From Erythrobacteraceae bacterium (lineage in GTDB: Bacteria > Pseudomonadota > Alphaproteobacteria > Sphingomonadales > Sphingomonadaceae), in NCBI GenBank assembly GCA_002706445.1, contig PALE01000034.1:16026-80025 (forward strand): a stretch of 64,000 bases of DNA, read 5' to 3'. The notes under the pieces are model-generated. The model made no database searches and was not told the DNA's origin. It was given only the letters and a program-made list of their open reading frames with translations. Below are positions 39,209 through 47,704 of the stretch, in pieces (position 1 is the stretch's first letter; every line of letters starts with the position of its first letter). The translations under genes were made by a program, and so were the position numbers.

Positions 39209-39466
39209 ATGGCGCTGATACTGCTGGTCATCATAGGCGTGCTTGCGGGCTGGTTCGGCTCGATCGTCACCCGCAATGAAGACAAATACGCGATCCGGCG
39301 GCTGATCCTCATTGCCCTCGCGGCAAGCCTCGTGGTGGGCCTGCTGGTCAATGGCGGGACATTCCTCGGCAGCCTCGACTGGATCGCGATGGGCGCAGCG
39401 GTGCTGGCCTGCGCGGTCGCGCTGGCGGGTTATCACTTCTACATGAAGCGCAAGGCCGAAGCCTAA
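39209..39466 (+). CDS. Small three-TM membrane protein
   Basis: An 85-residue protein with hydrophobic segments at about 2-18, 29-49 and 56-75. The GVLAGWFGSIVTR start recalls the GlsB/YeaQ/YmgE group, but the match is too weak to name it. GAAGGAG lies six bases before the ATG. It probably forms an operon with uppP. Its stop overlaps the convergent phhA stop by four bases. Confidence 0.7.
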   Translation: MALILLVIIGVLAGWFGSIVTRNEDKYAIRRLILIALAASLVVGLLVNGGTFLGSLDWIAMGAAVLACAVALAGYHFYMKRKAEA

Positions 39467-40401
39467 ACCGCTTTTGCGCCGGACCCCCGGCCGCCGCGCA
39501 GCCAATATTCCTGCGTCCCCCGGCTCACCACATTATCGACATCGATGATCGCCGAATTGGCGTAGGTGAAGCTCGGCGCGAGATTGCGGTAGAGGCGGTC
39601 GAAATCGCGCTCGACCGTCTGGCGGTAGAGATCATCGAAGCTTTCGATCACGAAATAGGTCGGTTGCAGGTCGCTGATCACATAGTCGGTGCGCATCACC
39701 CGGTCGACATTGAGCATGATGCGATTGGGGCTCTTCGCCTCGACCGCAAAGCGCGCCTCGGTCGGGCCTGACAGGATGCCCGCCCCGTAGGCCTTGATGC
39801 CGTCCGCTTCCTCGATCAGGCCGAATTCGACCGTATACCAGTAGAGCGCGCCCAGCGCCTTCAGCCGGTTGTAGCGCATCGCCTTCCAACCGGCGCGGCC
39901 ATATTCCTGCATGTAATCGGCATAGACCGGATCGGTCAGCATAGGCACGTGGCCGAAGACATCGTGGAAGACGTCCGGCTCCTGAATGTAGTCGAATGTC
40001 TCGCGCGTGCGGATGAAATTGCCTGCCGGGAAACGGCGGTTGACGAGGTGCCAGAAGAACACGTGATCGGGGATCAGCATCGGCACGGGCACGACGCTCC
40101 ATCCCGTCAGCTTGTCGAGCTCCTCGCTAAGCGTCTCGAATTCGGGAATGCCGCCACGCGAGAGATCGAGCTTGTCGAGCCCTGCCATAAAGGCGCTTGC
40201 CGCACGGCCGGGCAGCACGTCCATCTGGCGCGTGAACAGCTCGTCCCAGATTGCGTGATCGTCGGCAGAATAATTGGTCTGTTCGGGCTCGATCCAGTCC
40301 TCGCCCAGATGCGCAGGGCGCCGCAGGGGAGCGGTAAAGACAGCCTCGTCCATATCGGGTAGGCGAGAGTAATCGATGTCTTGATCAGAGATCGTGGCCA
40401 T
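39463..40401 (-). CDS. phhA: Phenylalanine 4-monooxygenase
   Basis: A 312-residue non-heme iron and pterin-dependent enzyme that converts phenylalanine to tyrosine. The iron ligands are His146 and His151 (HDVFGHVPML) and Glu192 (YWYTVEFGL). There is no regulatory ACT domain, as usual in bacteria, but about 40 N-terminal residues precede the core. No pterin dehydratase gene is adjacent. It is divergent from ppk2 and converges with a four-base overlap on the small membrane protein gene. Confidence 0.96.
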   Translation of the reverse strand: MATISDQDIDYSRLPDMDEAVFTAPLRRPAHLGEDWIEPEQTNYSADDHAIWDELFTRQMDVLPGRAASAFMAGLDKLDLSRGGIPEFETLSEELDKLTGWSVVPVPMLIPDHVFFWHLVNRRFPAGNFIRTRETFDYIQEPDVFHDVFGHVPMLTDPVYADYMQEYGRAGWKAMRYNRLKALGALYWYTVEFGLIEEADGIKAYGAGILSGPTEARFAVEAKSPNRIMLNVDRVMRTDYVISDLQPTYFVIESFDDLYRQTVERDFDRLYRNLAPSFTYANSAIIDVDNVVSRGTQEYWLRGGRGSGAKAV

Positions 40402-40461
40402 AATGTTTCAATTGATACTACCTCGCGGGCCGAACGACAACACTCAACCGGGATTTGACCT

Positions 40462-41241
40462 ATGGGCCTCAAAGGCAAGGATTACCGCAAGTTTCTGGAA
40501 CCGATGACCGAGGAACTGGTCGCGATGGCGCGCTGGGCCAAGGCATCGGGCGCGCGGATCGTGGTGATCTTCGAAGGGCGCGACACGGCGGGCAAGGGCG
40601 GCGCGATCAGGGCGGTGCGCGATCAGTTGAACCCGCGCCAGTGCCGCACCGTAGCCCTTTCGAAGCCGAGCGAGGAAGAGCAGACGCAATGGTATTTCCA
40701 GCGCTATGCCAAACACCTGCCCCATGCCGGAGAAATCGTGCTGTTCGATCGCAGCTGGTACAACCGTGCAGGGGTCGAGCGGGTGATGGGCTATTGCACC
40801 GAGGCGCAGGCAGAAGCGTTTCTGGAGGCCGCGCCAGTGTTTGAAAAGCAGCTGGTGGATGACGGGATACTGCTGTTCAAATACTGGCTGACCAGCGATC
40901 AGGACAAGCAGGAAGAGCGGCTCAAGGAACGGCTCGAAGACCCGCTCAAGCGTTGGAAACTCTCGCCCGTCGATCTCGCCGCACGCGAGAAATACGAAGC
41001 CTATACCGAGGCGCGCGAGGCGATGCTGCGCGCCACGCACACCGCCTATGCGCCGTGGACGCTGGTCGATTTCAACGACCAGAAGCGCGGAAGGCTGACG
41101 CTGGTGCGCGACCTGCTCGACCGCTTGCCCGACACCCATGTCGCGCCAGCGCCAATCGATTTTCCCGAACTCGGCCACGAACCGCACGCCGAAAGCTATG
41201 CAGTCATGGGTCCGATTTCGTCCTTCCCGGTCGAGGATTGA
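40462..41241 (+). CDS. ppk2: Polyphosphate kinase 2
   Basis: A 259-residue class I PPK2 that phosphorylates nucleoside diphosphates from polyphosphate, or runs in reverse. Walker A EGRDTAGKGG is at 38-47 and the Walker B/lid start FDRSWYNRAG at 95-104. The basic lid and the EERLKERLEDPLKRWKLSPV segment are as in the family. It may supply GTP or ATP from polyP; nucleotide preference cannot be read here. Confidence 0.95.
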   Translation: MGLKGKDYRKFLEPMTEELVAMARWAKASGARIVVIFEGRDTAGKGGAIRAVRDQLNPRQCRTVALSKPSEEEQTQWYFQRYAKHLPHAGEIVLFDRSWYNRAGVERVMGYCTEAQAEAFLEAAPVFEKQLVDDGILLFKYWLTSDQDKQEERLKERLEDPLKRWKLSPVDLAAREKYEAYTEAREAMLRATHTAYAPWTLVDFNDQKRGRLTLVRDLLDRLPDTHVAPAPIDFPELGHEPHAESYAVMGPISSFPVED

Positions 41242-41264
41242 CGCGAGCCTCGCTTCGATATAAA

Positions 41265-41276
41265 TATGATATCATA
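41265..41276. promoter_or_regulatory. Perfect palindrome TATGATATCATA before the SPFH gene
   Basis: A 12-base perfect palindrome sits in a very AT-rich stretch (about 41256-41284) just 24 bases before the SPFH ATG and directly before its GGAGGAGG ribosome site. The second gene of the operon encodes a ribbon-helix-helix protein, a class that binds short palindromes. Autoregulation through this site is a reasonable inference. Confidence 0.55.
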
Positions 41277-41300
41277 ATTATATTGGAGGAGGTTCTTTCG

Positions 41301-42218
41301 ATGTCGGTTTCTATCACGGTCGCAGACCCCAGCAGCGAAAGCGCGGGCTCTGCCTTCAACGGCTATGCGATGCTGGCGCTGATCGCCGCATTCCTCGCGG
41401 TGATCCTGATCACGGTGATCAGCGGTGCACCGCCCAGCGATGCTCCGGGGCTTGCGGTTCTCGCTTTTCTCGGTCCGCTTGCGATCTGCGGCGTGGGGAT
41501 CATCTTCGTCGCGTCGGGCTTTTTCATGATCCAACCCAATCAGGCGGTCGTCCTCACCCTGTTCGGCGAATATCGCGGCACGGTGCGCAAGGACGGCCTG
41601 CACTGGACCTGGCCGTGGATTTCCAAGCAGAAGATCAGCGTGCGCGCGCACAATATCCATTCGGAAAAGGTCAAGATCAACGACCTGCGCGGCAATCCGA
41701 TCGAGGTTGCCTGCAACGTCGTGTGGCGCGTGGCCGACACGGCGCAGGCGGTGTTCGATGTCGACGATTTCAAGGAATTCGTGAACATCCAGATCGAGGC
41801 TGGCCTGCGCACGGTGGGCGCGCGCCATCCCTATGACGATATGTCCGACGAAGACAAAACGACGCTGCGTGGTAGTGCCGATGTGATCGCCAAGGAACTG
41901 CGTGACGAACTGAACGAGCGGTTGGCTGTCTCTGGTGTGAAGGTGGACGAGGCGGGCCTCACCCACCTCGCCTATGCCCCCGAGATTGCAGGCGCGATGC
42001 TGCGCCGCCAGCAGGCCGATGCGGTGATCGCCGCGCGCAAGAAGGTGGTGATTGGCGCGGTCGGGATGGTCGAGGATGCGCTCGAAAAACTGTCGCGGGA
42101 TGGCATCGTCGAACTCGATGACGAGCGGCGCGCGGCCATGGTGTCGAATCTGATGGTCGTCCTGTGCGGTGACCGCGAGGCGCAGCCGGTGGTCAACGCC
42201 GGTACGCTTTACCAGTAA
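41301..42218 (+). CDS. SPFH (stomatin/prohibitin/Band 7) domain membrane protein
   Basis: A 305-residue protein with two N-terminal membrane segments (about 24-42 and 51-76), then an SPFH domain (about 80-240) that starts QPNQAVVLTLFGEYRGTVRKDG and includes NPIEVACNVVWRVADTAQAV. A C-terminal helical part follows. Such proteins form large membrane-bound cages or scaffolds. GGAGGAGG at 41285-41292 supports ATG 41301. It is followed 22 bases later by an RHH protein gene in an apparent two-gene operon. The role is unknown. Confidence 0.9.
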   Translation: MSVSITVADPSSESAGSAFNGYAMLALIAAFLAVILITVISGAPPSDAPGLAVLAFLGPLAICGVGIIFVASGFFMIQPNQAVVLTLFGEYRGTVRKDGLHWTWPWISKQKISVRAHNIHSEKVKINDLRGNPIEVACNVVWRVADTAQAVFDVDDFKEFVNIQIEAGLRTVGARHPYDDMSDEDKTTLRGSADVIAKELRDELNERLAVSGVKVDEAGLTHLAYAPEIAGAMLRRQQADAVIAARKKVVIGAVGMVEDALEKLSRDGIVELDDERRAAMVSNLMVVLCGDREAQPVVNAGTLYQ

Positions 42219-42240
42219 GACGACGTGCAAGGAGGCAGCT

Positions 42241-42444
42241 ATGGCTGCACCCCCTAAAAAGGCGTTTGCCTTGCGGCTCGACCCGGCGGTTCATGCCGCG
42301 GTCGAGCGGCTCGCGGGCGCGGAATTGCGATCGGCCAACGCCCAGATCGAAACCCTGCTGCGCGAGGCGCTCAAACAGCGCGGGATCGAGGTCGGACGCA
42401 CCAAGGCGCCGAGGCGCGGGCGGCCGCCAGCGAGCAGCGACTAA
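42241..42444 (+). CDS. Arc/HicB-like ribbon-helix-helix protein
   Basis: A 67-residue protein with strand KAFALRLDPAVHAAVERLAG, then LRSANAQIETLLREALKQRG, the pattern of Arc-type RHH regulators. The tail is basic (KAPRRGRPPASSD). It is often labelled HicB-type antitoxin, but there is no toxin gene here; the partner is the SPFH gene. AAGGAGG (42229-42235) lies five bases before the ATG. It probably represses its own operon via the upstream palindrome. Its stop overlaps the convergent MaoC/HTD2 stop by four bases. Confidence 0.85.
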   Translation: MAAPPKKAFALRLDPAVHAAVERLAGAELRSANAQIETLLREALKQRGIEVGRTKAPRRGRPPASSD

Positions 42445-43292
42445 ACCGAAGCGCTGGCCTTGGTGACTTGCCGTCCGTCTGATGCAAAGGCGCCTAGCTC
42501 GTATTCGCCATGCGCGCCGCGCATCACGAGGTTCAATTCCTCTCCGGCGATAGCGGGCGAAACCCCGCGAAACTCGAAGCGTTGCAGCACGTTCTCGCCC
42601 AGCTCGCTCGCAGCCAGCCGCAGCAGCAGCGTGGCGATAAGCGGGCCATGCACCACCAGCCCCCGATAGCGCTCGACAGCTGTCGCATAAGGCGCGTCAT
42701 AGTGGATGCGGTGGGTGTTGAAGGTCAGCGCCGAATAGCGGAACAACAGGCGCGGATCGGGCGTGATGGTGCGGTGAGTGCTCCATTCCGAACTGTCGAA
42801 ATGAGCGTCGCCCGGTGGAGGCGGGGTCAGCGGTGCCTCTGGATCGGCTGCGTCGCGATAGACCAGCGTTTGTGTCTCTCGAATGGCTTCCTTGCCGTCC
42901 GCCCATAGCGAATGGCTGATGTCGGTGAAGGCCAGCGTGCCGCTGCGCCCTTCCTTGACGTTGACCGAGGCGATTTCGCTCTCGCGTTCCACTGTATCGG
43001 GAAAATTGAGCGGGCGCAGAAATTCGATCGCGCTTCCCGCCCACATCCGGCGCGGAAGAGGGAAGGGCGGATAGATATTGTCGGGGTCATTGTCGCGGAG
43101 CGGATGACCATCCTCTCCCAGCGCGTCGCTGCGCGCTTCGGGCAGGCACAGGCAGAAGTGGTACCCCTGCGGCACGGGGTTCTCGAAAGAAGGCGGCAGG
43201 TCCAGCGTCGCATACCAACGCTGGAGGTGTTCTGCTGTCACCATGTTGGTCTGAGCGGTCTTGCGCCCTACCCAGGAATCCCACTCGCTCAT
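42441..43292 (-). CDS. MaoC/HTD2-type hydratase (mesaconyl-C4-CoA hydratase-like)
   Basis: A 283-residue double-hotdog protein. The N-terminal half starts WVGRKTAQTNMVTAEHLQRW, and the C-terminal half contains the dehydratase motif FRYSALTFNTHRIHYDAPYA (His in NTHRIHYD) and GLVVHGPLIATLLL. The family includes mesaconyl-C4-CoA hydratase and other acyl-CoA hydratases. It is the last gene of a six-gene operon with a thiolase, CoA transferase and acyl-CoA dehydrogenase, so it should hydrate the enoyl-CoA made there. Confidence 0.85.
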   Translation of the reverse strand: MSEWDSWVGRKTAQTNMVTAEHLQRWYATLDLPPSFENPVPQGYHFCLCLPEARSDALGEDGHPLRDNDPDNIYPPFPLPRRMWAGSAIEFLRPLNFPDTVERESEIASVNVKEGRSGTLAFTDISHSLWADGKEAIRETQTLVYRDAADPEAPLTPPPPGDAHFDSSEWSTHRTITPDPRLLFRYSALTFNTHRIHYDAPYATAVERYRGLVVHGPLIATLLLRLAASELGENVLQRFEFRGVSPAIAGEELNLVMRGAHGEYELGAFASDGRQVTKASASV

Positions 43293-43302
43293 CGCCGCCG
43301 AC

Positions 43303-44529
43303 TTACGCAGCGCGCTCGAACACGGCGGCGATACCCTGACCGCCGCCGATGCACATGGTTTCGAGGCCGTATTTCGCCCCGCGCCGGTGCATTTCGGCGG
43401 CCATATCGGCGAGGATCCGCCCGCCGGTCGCGCCGATGGGGTGGCCGAGCGAAATGCCCGAACCGTTGACGTTGAGGATATCGCGGCGGCTGTCGTCGGC
43501 GCTCCAGCCCCAGCCCTTGAGCACGGCGAGCACTTGCGGTGCGAAGGCTTCGTTCAGTTCGACAAGGTCGATGTCATCCCAGCTGTAGCCGCGCCGTTCG
43601 AACAGGCGCTGGGTTGCCGGGACCGGACCGATTCCCATGCGCGAGGGATCGCAGCCAGCAGCGGCCCAGCCGCCAAACCACAGGCTCGGCTCAAGGCCCA
43701 GTTCCTCAAGCTTGTCCTCGGCCACCACCAGACAGGCAGCGGCGGCATCGTTCTGCTGGCTGGCATTGCCTGCGGTCACGATGGCTTGCGGATCGCGCTT
43801 ACCGTCGATGGCGCGCAGCGCGCCGAGCGTCTCCATCGAGGCATCGGTACGATAGCCCTCGTCATGGTCGAAGATCACCGGATCGCCCTTGCGTTGCGGT
43901 ACCTCGACCTTGACCAGATGATCGTCGAACTTGCCCGCGGCCCATGCTGCGGCAGCGTTCTGGTGCGAGCGGACCGCATAGGCATCGGCCTCTTCGCGGG
44001 TGATTGCATAATCCTTGGCGAGATTGTCGGCGGTTTCGATCATGCCGGTGATGACCCCGAAACGCTCGATCGGCTGGCTCATGAGACGGCCTCGCGAAAG
44101 GCGATCATGCAGCGTCATATCGCCCATGCGCACACCGCTGCGCAGGTCGGTGGTGTAATGTTCGACCTGCGACATGCTCTCGCACCCGCCCGCAACGACG
44201 ACATCCGCCATGCCCGTTTCGACCATCATCGCCGCATTGGCGACCGCTTGCAGGCCCGAGCCGCAGCGGCGGTCCAGCTGGTAGCCGGGAACTTCGAGCG
44301 GTAGGCCTGCGGCGAGCCACGACCAGTGGCCGATAGCGGGCGCTTCGGCATTGCCGTAGCCCTGGCTGAAGACAACATCATCGACGCGTTCGGGGTCGAT
44401 GCCCGACCGTTCGACCAGCGCCTTGAGGATCACCGCGCCGAGCTGGCCAGCGTTGAGGCTCGACAGCCCGCCGAGAAACTTGCCGACGGGCGTGCGCAGG
44501 GGTGAAACGATGGCGGCTCTTCTGGTCAT
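43303..44529 (-). CDS. Acetyl-CoA acetyltransferase / 3-ketoacyl-CoA thiolase
   Basis: A 408-residue thiolase with Cys89 in DRRCGSGLQAV, His in LGHPIGATGGRI and the second Cys in METMCIGGGQGIAAVFER. In this operon it likely performs the final thiolytic cleavage of a 3-ketoacyl-CoA. It lies nine bases after the CoA transferase gene and ten before the MaoC/HTD2 gene. It is a different subgroup from the thiolase at 29.5 kb. Confidence 0.92.
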   Translation of the reverse strand: MTRRAAIVSPLRTPVGKFLGGLSSLNAGQLGAVILKALVERSGIDPERVDDVVFSQGYGNAEAPAIGHWSWLAAGLPLEVPGYQLDRRCGSGLQAVANAAMMVETGMADVVVAGGCESMSQVEHYTTDLRSGVRMGDMTLHDRLSRGRLMSQPIERFGVITGMIETADNLAKDYAITREEADAYAVRSHQNAAAAWAAGKFDDHLVKVEVPQRKGDPVIFDHDEGYRTDASMETLGALRAIDGKRDPQAIVTAGNASQQNDAAAACLVVAEDKLEELGLEPSLWFGGWAAAGCDPSRMGIGPVPATQRLFERRGYSWDDIDLVELNEAFAPQVLAVLKGWGWSADDSRRDILNVNGSGISLGHPIGATGGRILADMAAEMHRRGAKYGLETMCIGGGQGIAAVFERAA

Positions 44530-44538
44530 GATCGGGTC

Positions 44539-45792
44539 CTAACGATTGTAGTGCTTGCCTTCGTCGCTGAGCGCGACGGTTCCGGCATCGATGAGTTTGC
44601 CAATGGCGCCGCTCGACAGGCCGAGCCGCTCGGCGAGCACTTCCTCGGAATGCTGGCCGAGGAAGGGGGCGGGCGCAGGGTCGCCAACCTCGCGGCCCGG
44701 CACATTGGCGAAGCTGCGGGTGGCGGGATAGTCGAGGCCCGAGGGATTGGCGGGCGAGGGGCCGAACAAAGGATTGTCGGTTACAAGCTGCGGATCGCGC
44801 GCGGCTTCGTAGGCGGTGCGGTATTTTTCGAAAGTGCAGCCGTTTGCGGTCATGCGGCTCGAAAGATCGGACCAGTTGCGATCGCCTGCGATGGTCTGGA
44901 ACACTTCGAACAGCGCGTGGCGATGCTCGAAACGCGGGCGGTCGCCGTCCTCGAAGCGCACGCCCAGCCGCGATTCAAGCTCGCTGATCGGTGCTGCGGC
45001 GTCGAAGGCTTCGACCAGTCCGCCCCATTGTTTGGGCGTGAGCGCCGCAACCATGAAACGCACGCCGTCTTTGCTGCGGAAATCGCGCCCGAATGCCCCC
45101 CAGATCGCATTGCCCAGCCGCTCGCGGTCGGCTCCGCGATAGAGCATTTCGGCCATGGTCCCCGAATTGGCGAGCGTGCCGATAGCTACATCGCCCAGCG
45201 GCACGCGGAGTTCGCTGCCTTCGCCGGTCGCATCGCGGTGGCGCAGCGCGGCCAGCAGGGCAAAGGCGCAGTATGCTCCGGTGATGAAGTCCCACGCAGG
45301 CAGCACCTGATTGACCGGCGGCGCTGTCGCCATATCCCACTCTTCCGGCCCGCACATCAGCGGATAACCGGCAGCGGCGTTGACGGTGAAGTCCATCGCC
45401 TGCCGCCCGTCATGCCAGCCCATGATCCGCACCGAAGTCATGTCGGGCGCGCCTTCCGGCTGGGCCGCCTTCATCGCCGCATGGCTTAGGAAGCTCTTTT
45501 CGGGCAGGTTGGTGATCGCATTGCCAGTCTTGGCGGCCAGCGCCACACACAGCTCGCGCCCTTCGCCGCTGCGCAGGTCCAGCGCGACCGATTTCTTGGC
45601 GCGGTTGAGGTTCTCCCAGCTGAGCGAACGCCCCTCTCCTGTCAGCATGTAGCGGTCGTAATCGAGCCCGCCTGCCGTGTGGTCGACGCGGATCACCTCC
45701 GCGCCCATCTGCGCGCAATAGAGGCCCGCAGTGGGGGAGGCGACGAAGCTGGAGACTTCGACGATCGAGAGGTCGTTCAGCAGCTTATACAA
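44539..45792 (-). CDS. CoA transferase, CaiB/BaiF family (class III)
   Basis: A 417-residue class III CoA transferase. The start (SIVEVSSFVASPTAGLYCAQ), the GAEVIRVDH strand and the conserved NLNRAKKSVALDLRSGEGRE are typical. The catalytic Asp is expected in the following region. It should activate a carboxylic acid as its CoA thioester for the neighbouring acyl-CoA dehydrogenase. The substrate is not evident. Confidence 0.9.
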   Translation of the reverse strand: MYKLLNDLSIVEVSSFVASPTAGLYCAQMGAEVIRVDHTAGGLDYDRYMLTGEGRSLSWENLNRAKKSVALDLRSGEGRELCVALAAKTGNAITNLPEKSFLSHAAMKAAQPEGAPDMTSVRIMGWHDGRQAMDFTVNAAAGYPLMCGPEEWDMATAPPVNQVLPAWDFITGAYCAFALLAALRHRDATGEGSELRVPLGDVAIGTLANSGTMAEMLYRGADRERLGNAIWGAFGRDFRSKDGVRFMVAALTPKQWGGLVEAFDAAAPISELESRLGVRFEDGDRPRFEHRHALFEVFQTIAGDRNWSDLSSRMTANGCTFEKYRTAYEAARDPQLVTDNPLFGPSPANPSGLDYPATRSFANVPGREVGDPAPAPFLGQHSEEVLAERLGLSSGAIGKLIDAGTVALSDEGKHYNR

Positions 45793-45795
45793 GGC

Positions 45796-46989
45796 TCACC
45801 CGTGCTCCTTTTGCCATTCACGCAGCATGTGCTTGGCGATCTGGAGCTGGAGGATCTGCGTCGTTCCTTCGTAAATGCGGTAGATGCGCGCATCGCGATA
45901 GAACCGTTCGGCGTCATATTCGGCGAGGTAGCCCGCGCCGCCATAGACCTGCACCACGCGGTCAACCACGCGCCCGCACATTTCCGATGCGAAGACCTTG
46001 AACGCGGCGGCCTTGACGAGAATGTTCTCGCCGCGGTCGGCGCGGGCGGTGACGTCGCGCATCATCGCCTCGGCGGCGTAGATCTCGATTTCACTGTCGG
46101 CGAGCATGGACTGGATCAGCTGGAAATTCGCGATCGGTTCGCCGAAAGCCTTGCGCTCATTGGCATAGCGGATCGCGCTGTCGAGCGCGCGGCGGGCATA
46201 GCCGGCAGCGGTCGCGCCAACCGAAATGCGACCGTTGTCGAGGCTCTTCATCGCGAAGACGAAACCCTTGCCAGTCTCGCCGCCGAGCAGCGCATCGCCC
46301 GGCACTTTCACATCGTCGAGCATGATGTCCGAGATATGCGAGCCCGACTGGCCCATCTTATGATCGGGCGAGCCGGTCGAAACGCCCGGCGTGTCCATGG
46401 GCACGAGAAAGGCGCTGATATGCGCGTTCTTGGGCAGGGCTTCCTTGTTGGTTCGCGCCATGATCAGGGCGACATCGGCATGCGGCGCGTTGGTTATGTA
46501 GCGCTTGGTGCCGTTGAGTATCCATCCGTTCCCGTCAGGATCGGGCACAGCAGTGGTCGCAAGGCCTGCGCTGTCGCTGCCCGACCCCGGTTCGGTGAGG
46601 CCGAAACAGGCAATCTTGCCCTCGGCCACCTTGGGGAACCATTCTTCCTTTTGCGCCTCGGTCGCGCCGTTCTTGAGCGCGCTCGAAAACATGCCGACAT
46701 TGATCGAGAAGATCGAACGATAGGCGGGCGCGGCATAGGCTATGATATTGATAACCCGCGCATATTGGCTGATGTTCAGTCCTGCGCCGCCATATTCCTC
46801 GGGCACGGTCAGACCGAACAGGCCCATGTCGCGCATCTCGTCGATAATCTGGGGCGGGATCGCGTCATTGGCGATCACCTCGGCTTCTGCCGGGATCAGC
46901 CGTTCGCGCACATAGCGGGTCAGCTGCTCGGCGAATTGTTCGAAAACATCGGCATCCATGCCGGGATTGCCGCTCACTTCGTTACTCAT
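45796..46989 (-). CDS. Acyl-CoA dehydrogenase
   Basis: A 397-residue FAD enzyme that makes the 2,3-enoyl-CoA. Family segments are complete: ACFGLTEPGSGSDSAGL, WILNGTKRYITNAPHAD, RISVGATAAGYARRALDSAI and the C-terminal VYGGAGYLAEYDAERFYRDA, followed by YEGTTQILQL. The expected catalytic Glu is the E in YEGT. Its ATG overlaps the stop of a small lipoprotein gene (ATGA). Confidence 0.93.
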   Translation of the reverse strand: MSNEVSGNPGMDADVFEQFAEQLTRYVRERLIPAEAEVIANDAIPPQIIDEMRDMGLFGLTVPEEYGGAGLNISQYARVINIIAYAAPAYRSIFSINVGMFSSALKNGATEAQKEEWFPKVAEGKIACFGLTEPGSGSDSAGLATTAVPDPDGNGWILNGTKRYITNAPHADVALIMARTNKEALPKNAHISAFLVPMDTPGVSTGSPDHKMGQSGSHISDIMLDDVKVPGDALLGGETGKGFVFAMKSLDNGRISVGATAAGYARRALDSAIRYANERKAFGEPIANFQLIQSMLADSEIEIYAAEAMMRDVTARADRGENILVKAAAFKVFASEMCGRVVDRVVQVYGGAGYLAEYDAERFYRDARIYRIYEGTTQILQLQIAKHMLREWQKEHG

Positions 46990-47234
46990 TGTGCTGGTTC
47001 CGTCTGTTCGGTTTCGCCTTCCGCCGGCGCAGTTTCCGGTCCCGGAGAGGGCAGTACACCGTCCGGCAGCTGGCGCTCTTCGAGCATTTCGGCCGCTTCA
47101 TCGAGCGCACGCGCTTCGCCTTCGCTGACGCCGCCCGGCCCGCTGCTGCTGCCGGGGCCATCACCGCAGGCGGCGAGCAGGAATGCGGGCACGAGCAGGG
47201 CCGCGCCGAAAAGCGCCTTGCGCCGGATCGTCAT
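46986..47234 (-). CDS. Small acidic lipoprotein A of the acyl-CoA operon
   Basis: An 82-residue putative lipoprotein with lipobox LLAAC at 19-23, then a Gly/Ser-rich spacer and a Glu/Pro-rich tail. It lacks recognisable domains. It is tightly coupled to its neighbours: three bases after the upstream lipoprotein gene, and its stop overlaps the acyl-CoA dehydrogenase start. Confidence 0.7.
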   Translation of the reverse strand: MTIRRKALFGAALLVPAFLLAACGDGPGSSSGPGGVSEGEARALDEAAEMLEERQLPDGVLPSPGPETAPAEGETEQTEPAQ

Positions 47235-47237
47235 CGG

Positions 47238-47558
47238 TTACTCGACCTCGAGGTCGGCAGCAGCGGCAGCGGCTTCGGCAGCTTCTGCGGCAGCGGCGGC
47301 TTCGGCGGCTACGCTTTCAGCCGCATCGGCGGCTTCTTCGGCGGTCTGCATGCTGGGTGCACGCTCCGAAGCGTCCGCGGGCGGGCCGAGTGCCTCGCTA
47401 TCTTCGACAGGCTCTTCGGTGATCGGCTCAAGCGCTTCCTCGGCGGGCATTTCGACCGTGTCGGGCATGGCTTCGGTCGATGCGTCATCGCTGTTGCCGC
47501 ACGCGGCAAGGCCAAGCGCGAGGCTGCCGAGCATGGCACCTGCTACAAGCTTCTTCAT
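47238..47558 (-). CDS. Small acidic lipoprotein B, first gene of the acyl-CoA operon
   Basis: A 106-residue putative lipoprotein. ATG 47558 has GAGGAGA seven bases upstream. The lipobox GLAAC is at about 16-20. The mature part is Glu/Ala/Pro-rich and ends in a long Ala/Glu helix (about 72-106) that may be coiled coil. A longer frame to 47804 overlaps the divergent beta-helix gene and is rejected. The function is unknown. Confidence 0.72.
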   Translation of the reverse strand: MKKLVAGAMLGSLALGLAACGNSDDASTEAMPDTVEMPAEEALEPITEEPVEDSEALGPPADASERAPSMQTAEEAADAAESVAAEAAAAAEAAEAAAAAADLEVE

Positions 47559-47704
47559 GGGTACTCTCCTCGTTGATCCGGATATTTGCGGGCAGGGTGT
47601 AGCGAGGTAAGTCGGGTTAAGCCAAGCGCCTTTTGCTGCGCCGAAACGGCACAATCGAAAGAGAGGTACGCCGCAGCCTCGCGAATCGCGGTATACGTAG
47701 CGGC

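Noticed and set aside
42241-42444. HicB-type antitoxin of a toxin-antitoxin pair
   Set aside because: The RHH fold fits, but no small toxin gene is adjacent; the coupled gene encodes an SPFH protein.
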